Shown piece by piece: positions 17,070-26,785 of a stretch of DNA of 64,000 bases. Below the pieces are notes generated by a model. It was given only the letters and a program-made list of their open reading frames with translations, ran no database searches and was not told the DNA's origin. Positions within the stretch are counted from its first letter, which is position 1, and each line of letters begins with the position of its first letter. Source of the DNA: Pelobacter seleniigenes DSM 18267 (GTDB taxonomy: Bacteria > Desulfobacterota > Desulfuromonadia > Desulfuromonadales > Geopsychrobacteraceae); NCBI RefSeq assembly GCF_000711225.1, contig NZ_JOMG01000002.1:1376501-1440500 (forward strand), in the 5' to 3' direction. The position numbers and the translations under genes were made by a program.

Positions 17070-17852
17070 TCAGGCTGTCGGCACCGTCCCACCGTCGATG
17101 ACATACTCGGTGCCAGTAATCGCTGCGGCGCGGGAGGAAACCAGGAAGGTGATCAGGTCGGCAACTTCCCGAGGCCGAGCCGGACGACCGAGGGGGATGC
17201 CGCCGAGAGATGCCATGATAATCTTTTTCCCTCCCTCATAATCGGTGCCGGCACTTTCGGCAAGCCGCTCGGTCAACCGCACGGCTGCCTCGGTCTCGAC
17301 CCAGCCCGGGGAGACACGCACCACCCGGATCCCTTTCGGCGCAACTTCCTTCGACAAGCTTTTGCTGTAGGTCGATAGTGCAGCCTTGGCCGCCGCATAA
17401 GCGGTCGTCGATTCCGGCAGGGGTAGTTCGTGCTGAATGGAGGTGACATGGATGATGACTCCAGCTCCCTGCGCGATCATTGCCGGAAGCAAGGCCCGGT
17501 CAAGGCGCACGGCAGGCAGCAGATTCTGATTCATTGCCAGCTCCCATTCACCATCGTCCAGGACTGCGAAGCCACCCACCGGCGCACTCGAGCCACCGAC
17601 CACATTGATGATGATATCGATGCCGCCAAGACGCTCCAAAACGTTTTCCGCCACGACCCGGCAACCCGCTGCGGTGGACAGATCGGCAGCGATATAAAGA
17701 AGACCGTCGGGAGCAGTGTCAGGAACCGCACGGGCCGTGCCGAGAACGGTCACACCGACCTTGTGCAAGGACTCGACCACGGCCGCACCCACACCTTTGG
17801 TCGCGCCGGTGACAAGCGCGCGGCGTCCGGCAAGACCAAGATCAAAGCTCAT
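17070..17852 (-). CDS. short-chain dehydrogenase/reductase (SDR)
   Basis: A 260-aa classical SDR: TGxxxGxG cofactor motif as [13 protein letters not shown] in place of NNAG, catalytic Ser in HVTSIQHE and the YxxxK motif as [14 protein letters not shown] and a C-terminal [10 protein letters not shown]. It is translationally coupled to the SnoaL-like gene upstream (4-nt overlap at 17849-17852) and divergent from an HxlR regulator, a common layout for redox- or quinone-inducible oxidoreductases. Substrate unknown. Confidence 0.9.
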   Translation of the reverse strand: MSFDLGLAGRRALVTGATKGVGAAVVESLHKVGVTVLGTARAVPDTAPDGLLYIAADLSTAAGCRVVAENVLERLGGIDIIINVVGGSSAPVGGFAVLDDGEWELAMNQNLLPAVRLDRALLPAMIAQGAGVIIHVTSIQHELPLPESTTAYAAAKAALSTYSKSLSKEVAPKGIRVVRVSPGWVETEAAVRLTERLAESAGTDYEGGKKIIMASLGGIPLGRPARPREVADLITFLVSSRAAAITGTEYVIDGGTVPTA

Positions 17853-18175
17853 AGGATAATCTCCAGGGACGCTATTTTATCCCCTTCGAGACAAAAAAAG
17901 TAACGTAGATCAACGGGACTGCCGGGAAAGTTTCCGATCACCCGGCTGGTGACGATTATCTTGCCGTCCTGCTCTGCGCAAGCGAATGGCGTGCTCGTAT
18001 AGGTGAATTTTTCTGCCACAGCCATTTCCCATTGTTCAATGGCAACCCTGCCGTTATAGGTATGTCCTTCGTCCTTCACCATGGCATGCTCGGTGAAGCA
18101 CCGGGCAATGGCTGCGCCGGCGGCTCGGCTGGCACTGAAATAGCTGTCGATAGGCTCTGGAAGATCAAATGACAT
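17849..18175 (-). CDS. SnoaL-like/NTF2-fold protein
   Basis: A 108-aa protein. The ATG at 18175 has AAGGAGC upstream; the longer frame to 18274 lacks a ribosome site. Sequence features (an [10 protein letters not shown] start, [20 protein letters not shown] and a [14 protein letters not shown] end) match the nuclear transport factor 2-like SnoaL family, small alpha+beta barrels that bind or isomerise small molecules. It probably works with the SDR encoded next. Both genes are likely repressed by the divergent HxlR protein. Confidence 0.82.
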   Translation of the reverse strand: MSFDLPEPIDSYFSASRAAGAAIARCFTEHAMVKDEGHTYNGRVAIEQWEMAVAEKFTYTSTPFACAEQDGKIIVTSRVIGNFPGSPVDLRYFFCLEGDKIASLEIIL

Positions 18176-18301
18176 CGGTTTGCTCCTTGCTTCATTTGTC
18201 GGATTCCACAGTGGGGAATCAAAATTGATATAGGGACAGAATAGTGATAGGCTTCGAAAAGGGCAATAACGCACAATTAAGTAGGGTACGCACTAAAAAG
18301 T

Positions 18302-18628
18302 ATGGAAAAACAATGGACCCCCGCCTCGGCCGCCGAAGGTGTCGAGCAAGCGATCAAAATCCTTAATGGAAAATGGAAGCTGGTCATTCTCTTTCATTTG
18401 TTCGGCGGCAAGCTGTTGCGCTTTTCCGAACTCGAAAAAGCGATCCCGGCCATTACCCAAAAGATGCTGATCCAGCAGCTTCGCCAGCTGGAAACGGACG
18501 GCGTTGTCCGGCGCATCGTCCACCCGCAAATGCCACCGAAGGTTGAGTACGGCTTGACTGCTTGGGGGCAGTCTCTCTGCCCCGCCCTGGACGCACTGCT
18601 GAAATGGACTGATCGACATGAAGCATAG
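18302..18628 (+). CDS. HxlR family transcriptional regulator
   Basis: A 108-aa winged-helix regulator with the family core GKWKLVILFHLFGGKLLRFSEL, ITQKMLIQQLRQLETDGVV and the wing KVEYGLTAWG. Divergent from the SnoaL-SDR pair with a 126-nt shared control region; a TAC-N10-GTA dyad at the start of its own gene is a candidate operator. The usual effector is a reactive electrophile, quinone or oxidant sensed by a Cys near the N-terminus, but here the only Cys (in SLCPAL) is C-terminal, so the sensing mode may differ. Confidence 0.88.
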   Translation: MEKQWTPASAAEGVEQAIKILNGKWKLVILFHLFGGKLLRFSELEKAIPAITQKMLIQQLRQLETDGVVRRIVHPQMPPKVEYGLTAWGQSLCPALDALLKWTDRHEA

Positions 18629-18721
18629 CCGCTTGTCATGATGCCCCTTTTATCTCTGAGCTGACGCCTTTCTCCTGCGCATGAGTTTCTGTAAGCTGAA
18701 CAATTGAGCCCAGGGGACAAG

Positions 18722-18942
18722 TCAGTCTACTCGACGCGAAGAGGCGTTTCGCCCCCCACTCACCCAGCTCGGCCCTTCAAAAGGGTGTCCTTTCGGAACC
18801 CGACTCGCCGCGTTGTAGGTCAGCATCCAGTTCGGATAGCGGGGCGGTTTGGAACTGACTTGATCAAGGGTCATTAAATCCTCTTCCCCAAGGACCAGAT
18901 ACAGAGCCCCAAGATTGTCCTTCAACTGGTCGAACCGCGGCT
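18722..18942 (-). pseudogene. C-terminal remnant of an aldo-keto reductase
   Basis: The minus strand encodes FDQLKDNLGALYLVL, then GEEDLMTLDQVSSKPPRYPNWML, characteristic of the C-terminal end of AKR-family oxidoreductases. The catalytic barrel is gone; reading upstream past about 18942 the sequence becomes antisense to an AraC fragment. Truncated by a deletion that also removed the front of the divergent regulator. Confidence 0.65.
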
Positions 18943-19243
18943 GGGCAGGGCGCTCCGGGCTTTTCACGGGACCATTGCCGAGGATTGGACCGTCGCCGGG
19001 CTGGCACCCGAAGCCGGCATGTCTCAATCTTCCTTTGCTGACAGCTTCCGCAAGAGGACCGGCCTCACTCCGATGCAGTATGTGGCACAGTGGCGACTGT
19101 TTGGCATTCGCCGCGCTCTTCTTGAAAGCGACCAGTCATTCTCAATCATTGCTGAAAACCACGGCTGGAAATCACGGACATCATGCAGTCGCGCTTTTCA
19201 GAAACTGCTCGCGATCAGCCCCCAAAGTCTAAGATCGCCCAGG
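18943..19243 (+). pseudogene. C-terminal remnant of an AraC family regulator
   Basis: The plus strand encodes LGRALRAFHGTIAEDWTV, GLAPEAGMSQSSFADSFRKR, PMQYVAQWRL, and a second helix-turn-helix ending SRAFQKLLAISPQSL: both helix-turn-helix units of an AraC protein with the cupin-type sensor half missing. In-frame stop TAA occurs just upstream (about 18872), so no full protein can be made; an internal ATG at 19019 could give only the DNA-binding part. Lies back to back with the AKR remnant. Confidence 0.7.
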
Positions 19244-19246
19244 TGA

Positions 19247-19865
19247 GCAGAAATTCCTTCATTCTGAGGACCCGACGCCTGACACACTGTCAATGGATAG
19301 AGTCATCCCCGAGCAGTTCAGGGTTCTGAGCGCCAAAGATGGCTTCCCGGAACTCCCTGTCACCAAGATTATTTTGAATCGCTCCCCCAAAAGCCAAATT
19401 TGCCGCAGTGGAGCGGATGGCTCAGTACATTCGCGAAGGGATGCGGAAATAGCCGACCTCATGTTCCGCCCCTCGTTCAGACGCGAAGGATTACCGGCCT
19501 AACCTGACTCCCTACTGAGATAACCCTCGTTGAGTCTGTTCGGTTGAAACACAAATGACCTCAGCGAAACACCGCCTCGTCCACAGCCTACCGGAAAAAC
19601 TTATGAAGGCTATTAACCAGCCGAATTAATTAATCTATTAACAAATCAACTCTCAATTAAGCAAAATTTAATTTCATTCTATTAAACATTGACAGCCGTA
19701 AATAAATAATATAAGAATGAATATATTTTTTTTAATATTAATTAATTAATTAACTAGAGTTCAGAGCCACCATAACAACCTCAAGACGAGCTGATTGATC
19801 GCCCAACCCTTGGGGAACGACCGGCTCAACCTGAATTGATCCTTCCTCAAGGGGTCAGGTTAGAA
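19247..19865. other. long intergenic region with AT-rich promoter zone
   Basis: Degenerate sequence to about 19500, then a strongly AT-rich stretch (19610-19755) with repeated ttaatta units. A candidate sigma70 promoter is TTGACA at 19689-19694 with TATAAG at 19710-19715 (15-nt spacer, short). This would drive the CheW/receptor gene chain. No convincing gene. Confidence 0.5.
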
Positions 19866-21392
19866 ATGTCAAAAGAAGCAGCAAAGATAGATAGAGCATT
19901 GCACCACCAAGAGGAGTCTTACGCTTTTTTCCTGCTTGATGGCCGTGAATTCGGGATCAGGGTCGACTATGTGCATGAAACCATTCTCCACAGGGGTCCT
20001 CTGACCCAGCTGCCCTGCTCTCTGGATGCGCTTGACGGACTCATCAATCTGCGCGGATCGATCATTCCGATCATCAACCTGCGGACCCGCTTTCACCTGC
20101 AACCCGCTCCTCCAACGGCAGAAAATCCGCTGGCAATTGTCCAGTTTAATGGCGGCCTGTTCGGCTTGCGCTTCGATGAAATCAGTGAAGTCGTCCGCGT
20201 CAGGCAGAGCGAAATCAGCCGGATTGATACCCGGGAAGAGGATCTTGAACTCTGCAGCCAGGGGCTGTTGTCCCTTGACGGCGGCGACCGAATCGTTCAG
20301 CTGCTGGATCTGGAGCGACTGTTCAGGAAATACAACCTGCCCCTGATCAGTCACGACGGCGCCGGGGCTGGTCGCAGCTTCCGCCCCCTTAAGCAGGACA
20401 TCACGCTCATGCTCAACGGGCAGGAATTTGCCATTGCCATCGAGGCGATTAAAGAAATCATCAAGCCCCCGAAGATAAAACGCAAAGTGTTGGTTGACCC
20501 GGCGATTAAAGGGGTCATCGTCCTGCGTGATGAACTGGTCAACATTGTCGACCTGAGACTTCACTTCAAATACCCTTCCGAGGAGATTACCCCCGAGTCA
20601 CGGATTATCATTCTGCAGGGAGATGTGCCTTGCGGCATTCTGGTCGACGCCATCAGGGAAGTTATCCACTATGAGGAAGACCAACTCTTACCGGTCCCGA
20701 TTCTCGGTCAAGGCCAGGAGTGTTTCGCTGGAATCGTCGCGCTGGAACCCGGCCGCAGCATCGTCAAGCTTGACCCTGCCCGGCTGTTCGACGAAACCCT
20801 GCTCAAACACCTCAGAGGCAACGCCGACCTCCATGCGGAGTTGGCAGGGAAAAAATCAGTTGATGAAAACCGGCGGCAGGATAAAGGCAGCCTTGAAATC
20901 GTAAACCGGGTCCTTATCTCATTCCGCCTCGGGGAAGATTATGCCTTCGATATCGACCTGTTCCGCGAGATCATCAACTATTCGGCCGAAATCACGGCAC
21001 TGCCGGGTCTTCCCGCTTATCATGAAGGCATTCTCAATCTGCGTCATAGCGCCATTCCCATTATCAACCTGCGCAAATATTACCGGATGGAAAACCACGC
21101 CAGACTTGAAGACGCCAAAATTATCATCCTCAACCTGCCGGGAAAAAATATCGGCATCATGGTTGATGACATCATGGAAATCGTTAAACCGGATCGGATG
21201 CAGATTGAGCGCATCCCGAACCTGTCAGTTCACCACCAGGGGCAAACCGGGAACCATATCCGGGAAGGGTATCGCTTCAAAACCGCCCGTGGAGAGGAGA
21301 AATCCTTGCTCATCTATGATGTCGAACAACTGATCAGAGATCTCGGCATCTTTACCGAAGAAGAACCTTTAAAAATCGCCACCGAGGCTTAG
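19866..21392 (+). CDS. protein with three tandem CheW domains
   Basis: A 508-aa soluble protein made of three CheW-like beta-barrel domains, roughly residues 15-165, 172-325 and 345-500. Each repeats the pattern ..F.L....FGI.....E......T.LP......GL.NLRG.IIPIINLR, seen as LINLRGSIIPIINLR, VIVLRDELVNIVDLR and ILNLRHSAIPIINLR. CheW links receptors to the CheA kinase; a three-domain version could bridge several receptor or kinase units. The ATG at 19866 is chosen over an upstream TTG. Located directly before a chemoreceptor gene (55 nt), so they probably act together. No CheA is in the window. Confidence 0.9.
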   Translation: MSKEAAKIDRALHHQEESYAFFLLDGREFGIRVDYVHETILHRGPLTQLPCSLDALDGLINLRGSIIPIINLRTRFHLQPAPPTAENPLAIVQFNGGLFGLRFDEISEVVRVRQSEISRIDTREEDLELCSQGLLSLDGGDRIVQLLDLERLFRKYNLPLISHDGAGAGRSFRPLKQDITLMLNGQEFAIAIEAIKEIIKPPKIKRKVLVDPAIKGVIVLRDELVNIVDLRLHFKYPSEEITPESRIIILQGDVPCGILVDAIREVIHYEEDQLLPVPILGQGQECFAGIVALEPGRSIVKLDPARLFDETLLKHLRGNADLHAELAGKKSVDENRRQDKGSLEIVNRVLISFRLGEDYAFDIDLFREIINYSAEITALPGLPAYHEGILNLRHSAIPIINLRKYYRMENHARLEDAKIIILNLPGKNIGIMVDDIMEIVKPDRMQIERIPNLSVHHQGQTGNHIREGYRFKTARGEEKSLLIYDVEQLIRDLGIFTEEEPLKIATEA

Positions 21393-21446
21393 CTATTATA
21401 GGGAATCCTTTGCTCCCGATCACCTTTAGCACATAAGGAACACATC

Positions 21447-24400
21447 ATGAATACAGCAGTAGACGGCTTAGACTTAACAAGATTTTCCTACCTCGACAAC
21501 TATGATGTACCCGCCGCCGTACTCAATGCGGATGGAATTATCGAGTTGGCCAACGAGCTGTTCCTGGATATGTTCAAGCTGACAAAGCAACAGGTGGTCG
21601 GCAAAATGATGTACGAAGAAGCCTGTGCGACCAACTTGAGCGGGACCAAGGATTGTCCGGTGGCAAAATCGGCGCGGTTGAAGAAAACCGTGACCGAGCA
21701 GGTCTTTCACCGCCGTGGTGACGAGATCATCCACCTCCGTTACAGCGCGACCCCGCACCTGACCGGCAAAACCATTGAGAGCACGGTCATCACCCTGCTG
21801 GATATTTCCGAACAGGTGGCCACGCGTAACAATTATCAGCAGGCCAAAGGTAATCTGGATAACATTCCGACACCGATTATGGAAATCGACACCCTGTTCA
21901 ATATTACCTATATCAACCCGGCCGGAGCCAAGATCACCGGGAAGATGCCTGATGAATGCCTCGGCAGCAAATGTTACGACCTATTCAATACGCCGCACTG
22001 CAAAACCGAAAAGTGCGCCTGTGCCCGGGCCATGAAGACTGATTCCGTGGTCAGCGCAGAAACAATTGCCCGCCCGGCCTCCGGAGTGGTCATGCCGATC
22101 AAGTACACCGGTTCGGCACTGAAAGACGGTAAGGGGAACATCAAAGGGGCGCTTGAATATATCCTTGATGTTACCGAAGAGCGCCAGCAGAAGCAGGCCG
22201 CGGATGAGAAGATCAACAATCTCAATACCATCCCGACCCCGATCATGGCCATCGATACCGCTTTTACCATTACTTTCATGAATCCTGCCGGGGCCGCCGT
22301 TGCCGGCAAGACCCCGGATGAATGCGTCGGCCTGAAATGTTTCGACCTGTTCAACACCCCCCACTGCAAAACGGAAAAATGCGCCTGTGGTCAAGCGATG
22401 AAGACCGACGCCGTGGTCACCGCCCAGACCATCGCCCGCCCGGCTGCCGGGGTGATCGTGCCGATCAAGTACACCGGCTCCCCCATCAAGGACGCCAAAG
22501 GGAACATTAAAGGCGCCCTCGAATACATTCTCGATGTGACGGAAGAGCAGAAACAGAAACAGGCTGCGGATGAGAAGATCAACAATCTTAACACCATCCC
22601 GACCCCAATCATGGCTATCGATACCGATTTTACCATTACGTTCATGAATCCGGCCGGAGCCGCCGTGGCCGGCAAGACCCCGGACGAATGCGTCGGCCTG
22701 AAATGTTTCGATCTATTCAACACCCCCCACTGTAAAACGGAAAAGTGCGCCTGTGGTCAGGCTATGAAGACCGACGCCGTGGTCACCGCCCAAACCATCG
22801 CCCGCCCGGCCGACGGGGTGATCGTGCCGATCAAGTACACCGGCTCGCCGATCAAGGATGCCAAAGGCAACATCAAGGGCGCATTGGAATACATTCTCGA
22901 CGTCACCGAAGAGCAGAAACAGAAGCAGGCTGCGGATGAGAAGATCAACAATCTTAACACCATCCCGACCCCGATCATGGCCATCGATACCGATTTTACC
23001 ATTACTTTCATGAATCCTGCCGGGGCCGCCGTTGCCGGCAAGACCCCGGATGAGTGTATCGGGCTGAAATGTTTCGATTTGTTCAACACCCCCCATTGTA
23101 AAACGGAAAAATGTGCCTGCGCCCAGGCCATGAAGACCGATTCCGTGGTGACGGAAGAGACCATTGCCCGCCCGGCCGACGGGGTGATCGTACCGATCAA
23201 ATACACCGGCTCCCCCATCAAGGATGCCAAGGGGAACATCAAAGGGGTCCTCGAGTACATTCTCGACGTCACGGAAGAGCGCAAACAGAAACAGGAAGCA
23301 GCGGAAAAAATCGCCAACCTGAATGCCATTCCGGCCTCGATCATGTCGGTCGATACCGACTTCAACATTACCTTCATCAACCCGGCCGGGGCCAAACTGG
23401 TGGGCAAACCGGTGGATGAGTGCATCGGCAGCAAATGTTACAACCTGTTCAAAACCGAAAACTGCAACACCGACCGCTGTGGCTGCGCGATTGCCATGCG
23501 TTCGGATCAGATGCACGCCACCAAGGCCAAAGCGGCCCCCAATGCCAAACGCGGTAGCCTCTATGTGTCGAGTGTGCCGATCAAGGATGCCAAAGGGAAT
23601 ATCAAGGGCGCCCTCGAATACGCTCAGGACATCAGCTCGGAGGTGGAAGTTGAAGGGATTATCGCCACCACCTGTACGGAGACAGCAACCGTGGTGGAAC
23701 AGGCCAAGGCCAATATGGACAGCGTCATCGCATCAGTTATTCATATCAATGAAAGCCTAAATGAAGGGGTCAGTCTGCTCGCCGCGACCACGGAGAAGGT
23801 CGGCGGGATGCAGCAGAGTTCCAAGCAGATGCTGGACTTTTCCAAACAGGCCGCCACGCTGACGGAACAGGTCGGTGAAAATGCGAAAGCGGGCAAGCAT
23901 GCGGGCAGTGAAGCCGGCGGAAAATTGGTCGAAATCAGCAAGTCGATGCTGAAAAACAATGAGATGGTCGACGGGCTGATTAACGAACTCGAAAAAATCA
24001 GCAGTTTCGTCGATATCATCAAGGAAATCGCCTCTCAGACCAACCTGCTCGCGTTCAATGCCGCGATTGAAGCCGCCCGGGCCGGCGACGCCGGCCGCGG
24101 TTTTGCCGTCGTCGCCGACGAAGTTCGCAAGCTGGCCGAAAACAGCTCCCGTTCGGCCGTCGATATTTCCAACATCGTCAAAAAGATCGAAAAAGACTCC
24201 AAGGACACGGTCAGCTCCATGCAAGTGGGCAAAAACATGCTTGATGAAGGGACGGGCGTCATTAATCGGGCTCTCGAATCCCTTGATGAGATCACCAGCG
24301 GAATTACCACGATCTCCACCTCGGTCGCCAACCTTTACGAAAAGGCGGAAGGTCTGGTCAACGAAGGGGAAGAAGTCGTCCAGAAACTGGATGTGGTGGT

Positions 24401-24536
24401 GATCAATTCCAACGAAAATCGTGCCCAGACCGAAGCGGTGGGCAACAAAGCCAAAGAGACCGGCGATTCCATGGAATCCTTGTCAGCAGCTTCGGAGAAA
24501 TTGCTGGTCGCGGTTAAAAAATTGGCGGAATCCTGA
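21447..24536 (+). CDS. soluble methyl-accepting chemotaxis protein with tandem PAS/Cys modules
   Basis: A 1029-aa cytoplasmic chemoreceptor with no membrane helix or HAMP. An N-terminal PAS domain (about 15-130) is followed by five PAS modules of 122 aa. Modules 1-4 each carry HCKTEKCAC, and module 5 the variant NCNTDRCGC, giving conserved C-x4-C-x-C clusters plus an upstream Cys in KCFDLF. Modules 2-4 are nearly identical in protein and DNA, a sign of recent duplication. The C-terminal signalling helices contain the hairpin tip [34 protein letters not shown]. The cysteines could hold a metal or Fe-S cluster or act as redox switches; CxxCH haem motifs are absent. Ribosome site AAGGA precedes the ATG. 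Confidence 0.93.
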   Translation: MNTAVDGLDLTRFSYLDNYDVPAAVLNADGIIELANELFLDMFKLTKQQVVGKMMYEEACATNLSGTKDCPVAKSARLKKTVTEQVFHRRGDEIIHLRYSATPHLTGKTIESTVITLLDISEQVATRNNYQQAKGNLDNIPTPIMEIDTLFNITYINPAGAKITGKMPDECLGSKCYDLFNTPHCKTEKCACARAMKTDSVVSAETIARPASGVVMPIKYTGSALKDGKGNIKGALEYILDVTEERQQKQAADEKINNLNTIPTPIMAIDTAFTITFMNPAGAAVAGKTPDECVGLKCFDLFNTPHCKTEKCACGQAMKTDAVVTAQTIARPAAGVIVPIKYTGSPIKDAKGNIKGALEYILDVTEEQKQKQAADEKINNLNTIPTPIMAIDTDFTITFMNPAGAAVAGKTPDECVGLKCFDLFNTPHCKTEKCACGQAMKTDAVVTAQTIARPADGVIVPIKYTGSPIKDAKGNIKGALEYILDVTEEQKQKQAADEKINNLNTIPTPIMAIDTDFTITFMNPAGAAVAGKTPDECIGLKCFDLFNTPHCKTEKCACAQAMKTDSVVTEETIARPADGVIVPIKYTGSPIKDAKGNIKGVLEYILDVTEERKQKQEAAEKIANLNAIPASIMSVDTDFNITFINPAGAKLVGKPVDECIGSKCYNLFKTENCNTDRCGCAIAMRSDQMHATKAKAAPNAKRGSLYVSSVPIKDAKGNIKGALEYAQDISSEVEVEGIIATTCTETATVVEQAKANMDSVIASVIHINESLNEGVSLLAATTEKVGGMQQSSKQMLDFSKQAATLTEQVGENAKAGKHAGSEAGGKLVEISKSMLKNNEMVDGLINELEKISSFVDIIKEIASQTNLLAFNAAIEAARAGDAGRGFAVVADEVRKLAENSSRSAVDISNIVKKIEKDSKDTVSSMQVGKNMLDEGTGVINRALESLDEITSGITTISTSVANLYEKAEGLVNEGEEVVQKLDVVVINSNENRAQTEAVGNKAKETGDSMESLSAASEKLLVAVKKLAES
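22215..23312 (+). repeat. three tandem 366-bp repeats inside the chemoreceptor gene
   Basis: Units 22215-22580, 22581-22946 and 22947-23312 each encode a 122-aa PAS/Cys module beginning [15 protein letters not shown] and ending ADEKI or its equivalent. They differ at few positions even in synonymous sites. More divergent units lie on both sides (about 21849-22214 and 23313-23660), so the array grew from its middle. Confidence 0.92.
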
Positions 24537-24973
24537 TGAGCCCAGATGACTTCACTCTTGCGCCGGAAAATCTCAACACCCTGTTCAATGAGTGTCGGCA
24601 ATGCGGAACCTGTTGCAAAACCTACCAGAAAGTCCTCCTTGAGCCGGATGAAATAGACCGGCTCAAGGCTCTGGGCGCTGAGGTCGGGGCCATGGTCAGC
24701 CTCAACGAGCTGCGGGAAAAAACCATGGCCCAATTGGTCGAAGAGGCCCGCGGGAAAAAAGCTGTTTACATGATCCACCCGGATAGTAATGGCTGCATTT
24801 TTTTGCAGAAATTCAACGGCACCTACCGTTGCAAAATCTATCACCACCGGCCCCGCTCATGCCGGGGATTTCGCTGTTCCCTCGCGGACCACTCCATGGA
24901 GCAGCTGATGTTCAATGATGCGATATATCTGCTCGGTCAAGACCGCTTTGGCAGGCCGATGAAGGCGGAATGA
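24536..24973 (+). CDS. YkgJ family Cys-cluster protein
   Basis: A 145-aa protein with the YkgJ/UPF0153 signature CRQCGTCC near residue 20 followed by GCIFLQ, CKIYHHRPRSCRGFRC, giving eight cysteines that can bind Zn or an Fe-S cluster. Its ATG overlaps the receptor stop codon (TGATG), so it is translated with the Cys-rich receptor. It is shorter than and only distantly similar to the YkgJ protein at 15631. Function unknown; a role in metal handling for the receptor is a speculation from context. Confidence 0.87.
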   Translation: MSPDDFTLAPENLNTLFNECRQCGTCCKTYQKVLLEPDEIDRLKALGAEVGAMVSLNELREKTMAQLVEEARGKKAVYMIHPDSNGCIFLQKFNGTYRCKIYHHRPRSCRGFRCSLADHSMEQLMFNDAIYLLGQDRFGRPMKAE

Positions 24974-25524
24974 TGCTTGGCAAGCATCTCTTCACCAAGC
25001 GGCTGTGTCTCCGAAAGATCGAGGAAAAAGACCTGCGCCTGATCTCTGCCTGGAGCTGTTCACCAGCAGCCTATGGAAAGTATCTAACCCCGGAGAACCT
25101 TTCCCTTCAGGACTGCTTTGACAGCTGGGAGAAGAATTCCTACTGGAACGAGCAGTCCAAAACTTTGCTCATTGCGGAGCGAGAAACCCAAAAACCGCTG
25201 GGAACGATCCGTTATTGGCAGAAGCAGAATGATCATCAGACCGCCATGGTTGCCCTGAAGATCGCTGAACCCGATTGCCGCGGCAAAGGCTATGGAACCG
25301 AAGCCCAGCTCGGACTGATCCATTATCTGTTTACCCAGCAACCCTATCTGGCTGTAGAAATGTTTACCGACATTGACAATATCCCCGAGCAACGCTGCCT
25401 GACCAAGCTGCGCTTTACCCTGGTTGACCTGCAAAGCTATGAAGACCATAAAGTCCAGCGCCAGGGGCGCCGCTATCGTCTGACCCGAACCGAGTACAGG
25501 CGATATTTTTCGGAATATCTATGA
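24970..25524 (+). CDS. GNAT family N-acetyltransferase
   Basis: A 184-aa RimJ/RimL-like acetyltransferase: TKRLCLRKIEEKDLRLI start, acetyl-CoA loop CRGKGYGTEAQ (Q/RxxGxG/A type), and a following N-P-like segment DNIPEQRCLTKLRF where the usual ENxxS is altered. It transfers acetyl from acetyl-CoA to an amine, often a protein N-terminus or Lys. Overlaps both neighbours by 4 nt (ATGA), linking it with the YkgJ protein and a deacetylase-like hydrolase. Confidence 0.85.
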   Translation: MMLGKHLFTKRLCLRKIEEKDLRLISAWSCSPAAYGKYLTPENLSLQDCFDSWEKNSYWNEQSKTLLIAERETQKPLGTIRYWQKQNDHQTAMVALKIAEPDCRGKGYGTEAQLGLIHYLFTQQPYLAVEMFTDIDNIPEQRCLTKLRFTLVDLQSYEDHKVQRQGRRYRLTRTEYRRYFSEYL

Positions 25525-26576
25525 ACAAGGCAGTACAAGTCGGGGTTATTCAGGATTCCTGCTTTTTCGAGCACAAGATTGAGAAATCCTCCAAAGAGTG
25601 TCCGGAACGGCTGCGCAAACTGTATCACGACATCGAGCAGGATCCCCGCCTGGCCGGCTTGATCCGTTTTCCCGTGCAGGCCGTATCCGACGAACAGATC
25701 TTCCGGGTTCATTCCGAACATTATCTGAAGCAGGTTTTGGCTCACGCGGTCAAACCCGACCCCTACAGTTATGATGTCGACACCTACCTGACTCCGGAAT
25801 CCCCCTATATCGCCCGGCTTGCCGCCGGCGGCTGTCTGGCGCTGGCCGATGCGGTGCTGAGCAGGGAGGTTGATACCGGCTTCGCCCTGGTGCGCCCACC
25901 GGGCCACCATGCGGAAATTGGCCGGGGGATGGGGTTCTGCATCTTCAATAATATCGCGCTTACCGCGCAACATCTCATTGATCGTCACGGCTTAAGTCGG
26001 ATTCTGATCATCGACTTCGATGTCCATCACGGAAATGGCACCCAGGACATCTTTTTTCAGACCGACAAAGTGTTGACCCTGTCCATTCACCAGAACAACA
26101 TCTTCCCTTTTTCAGGCCAAGCAACAGAGATCGGGCAGGGCGAAGGGCGCGGTTACAACATCAATATTCCGGTTCCGGCACAATTCGGCGATGCCGAGTA
26201 CAGCTGTCTGTTCGGCACGATTGTCCAAAACGTCATTGAAAACTACCTGCCGCAAGCTATCCTGGTTTCAGCCGGCTACGATGCTCATGCCGAGGACCCC
26301 ATCAGCCAGACCTGCCTCTCTACCGAGGGTTATTACGCCATGACTCGTGCCCTGCAATACTTCGCCAGCAACAGCGACTCGCGGCTGCTGTTCGTCCTGG
26401 AAGGCGGCTATGAAATTAATTCCCTCTCCGCGGCCGCCTGCGCCACCTTGCGCGCGCTGGGAGAACCGCCTGCGGCACAGGGTTTTCTGCATGCCCCGCG
26501 GGTGATCCAACTCATCAAGCGGGAATGGCCGCATGAACTCATTCAGAAATGGGGCCTGAATACGGCTATTTTTTAG
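25521..26576 (+). CDS. histone deacetylase family (arginase-fold) zinc amidohydrolase
   Basis: A 351-aa class II HDAC-like enzyme. All catalytic elements are present: the double His in RPPGHHAE, zinc ligands in DFDVHHGNGT and AGYDAH, and the transition-state Tyr in EGGYEINSL. Bacterial members deacetylate acetylpolyamines, acetyl-Lys proteins or related amides. The preceding overlapping gene encodes an acetyltransferase, so a reversible acetylation pair is plausible. It is the last gene of the coupled chain started by the CheW protein. Confidence 0.9.
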   Translation: MNKAVQVGVIQDSCFFEHKIEKSSKECPERLRKLYHDIEQDPRLAGLIRFPVQAVSDEQIFRVHSEHYLKQVLAHAVKPDPYSYDVDTYLTPESPYIARLAAGGCLALADAVLSREVDTGFALVRPPGHHAEIGRGMGFCIFNNIALTAQHLIDRHGLSRILIIDFDVHHGNGTQDIFFQTDKVLTLSIHQNNIFPFSGQATEIGQGEGRGYNINIPVPAQFGDAEYSCLFGTIVQNVIENYLPQAILVSAGYDAHAEDPISQTCLSTEGYYAMTRALQYFASNSDSRLLFVLEGGYEINSLSAAACATLRALGEPPAAQGFLHAPRVIQLIKREWPHELIQKWGLNTAIF

Positions 26577-26785
26577 CCCTTTGTCACCACCTGCCTGAGC
26601 CAACGCCAAATCTGCTCGGAAAAGGCCGTCACCCCGCTGAATCGACCGACGCAAGAGTCCACCTTGGGCCAGGGCTCATTTTGTGGTATGGATAGCCCGG
26701 GCTCCAGATCTCAGCCCCGCGCCCCGCACCAGATCGAACCAGTCAGTCGCCGCCGCTACAGCTGGCTTGGCAAGGAAACAGACTC

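Noticed and set aside
19259-19462. 67-codon minus-strand frame and a plus-strand stretch reading MAQYIREGM
   Set aside because: Could be debris of a decayed gene, but neither strand gives a family match over enough residues.
22713-23516. 267-codon minus-strand frame inside the receptor gene
   Set aside because: Long antisense frame caused by the repeated, GC-biased PAS modules.
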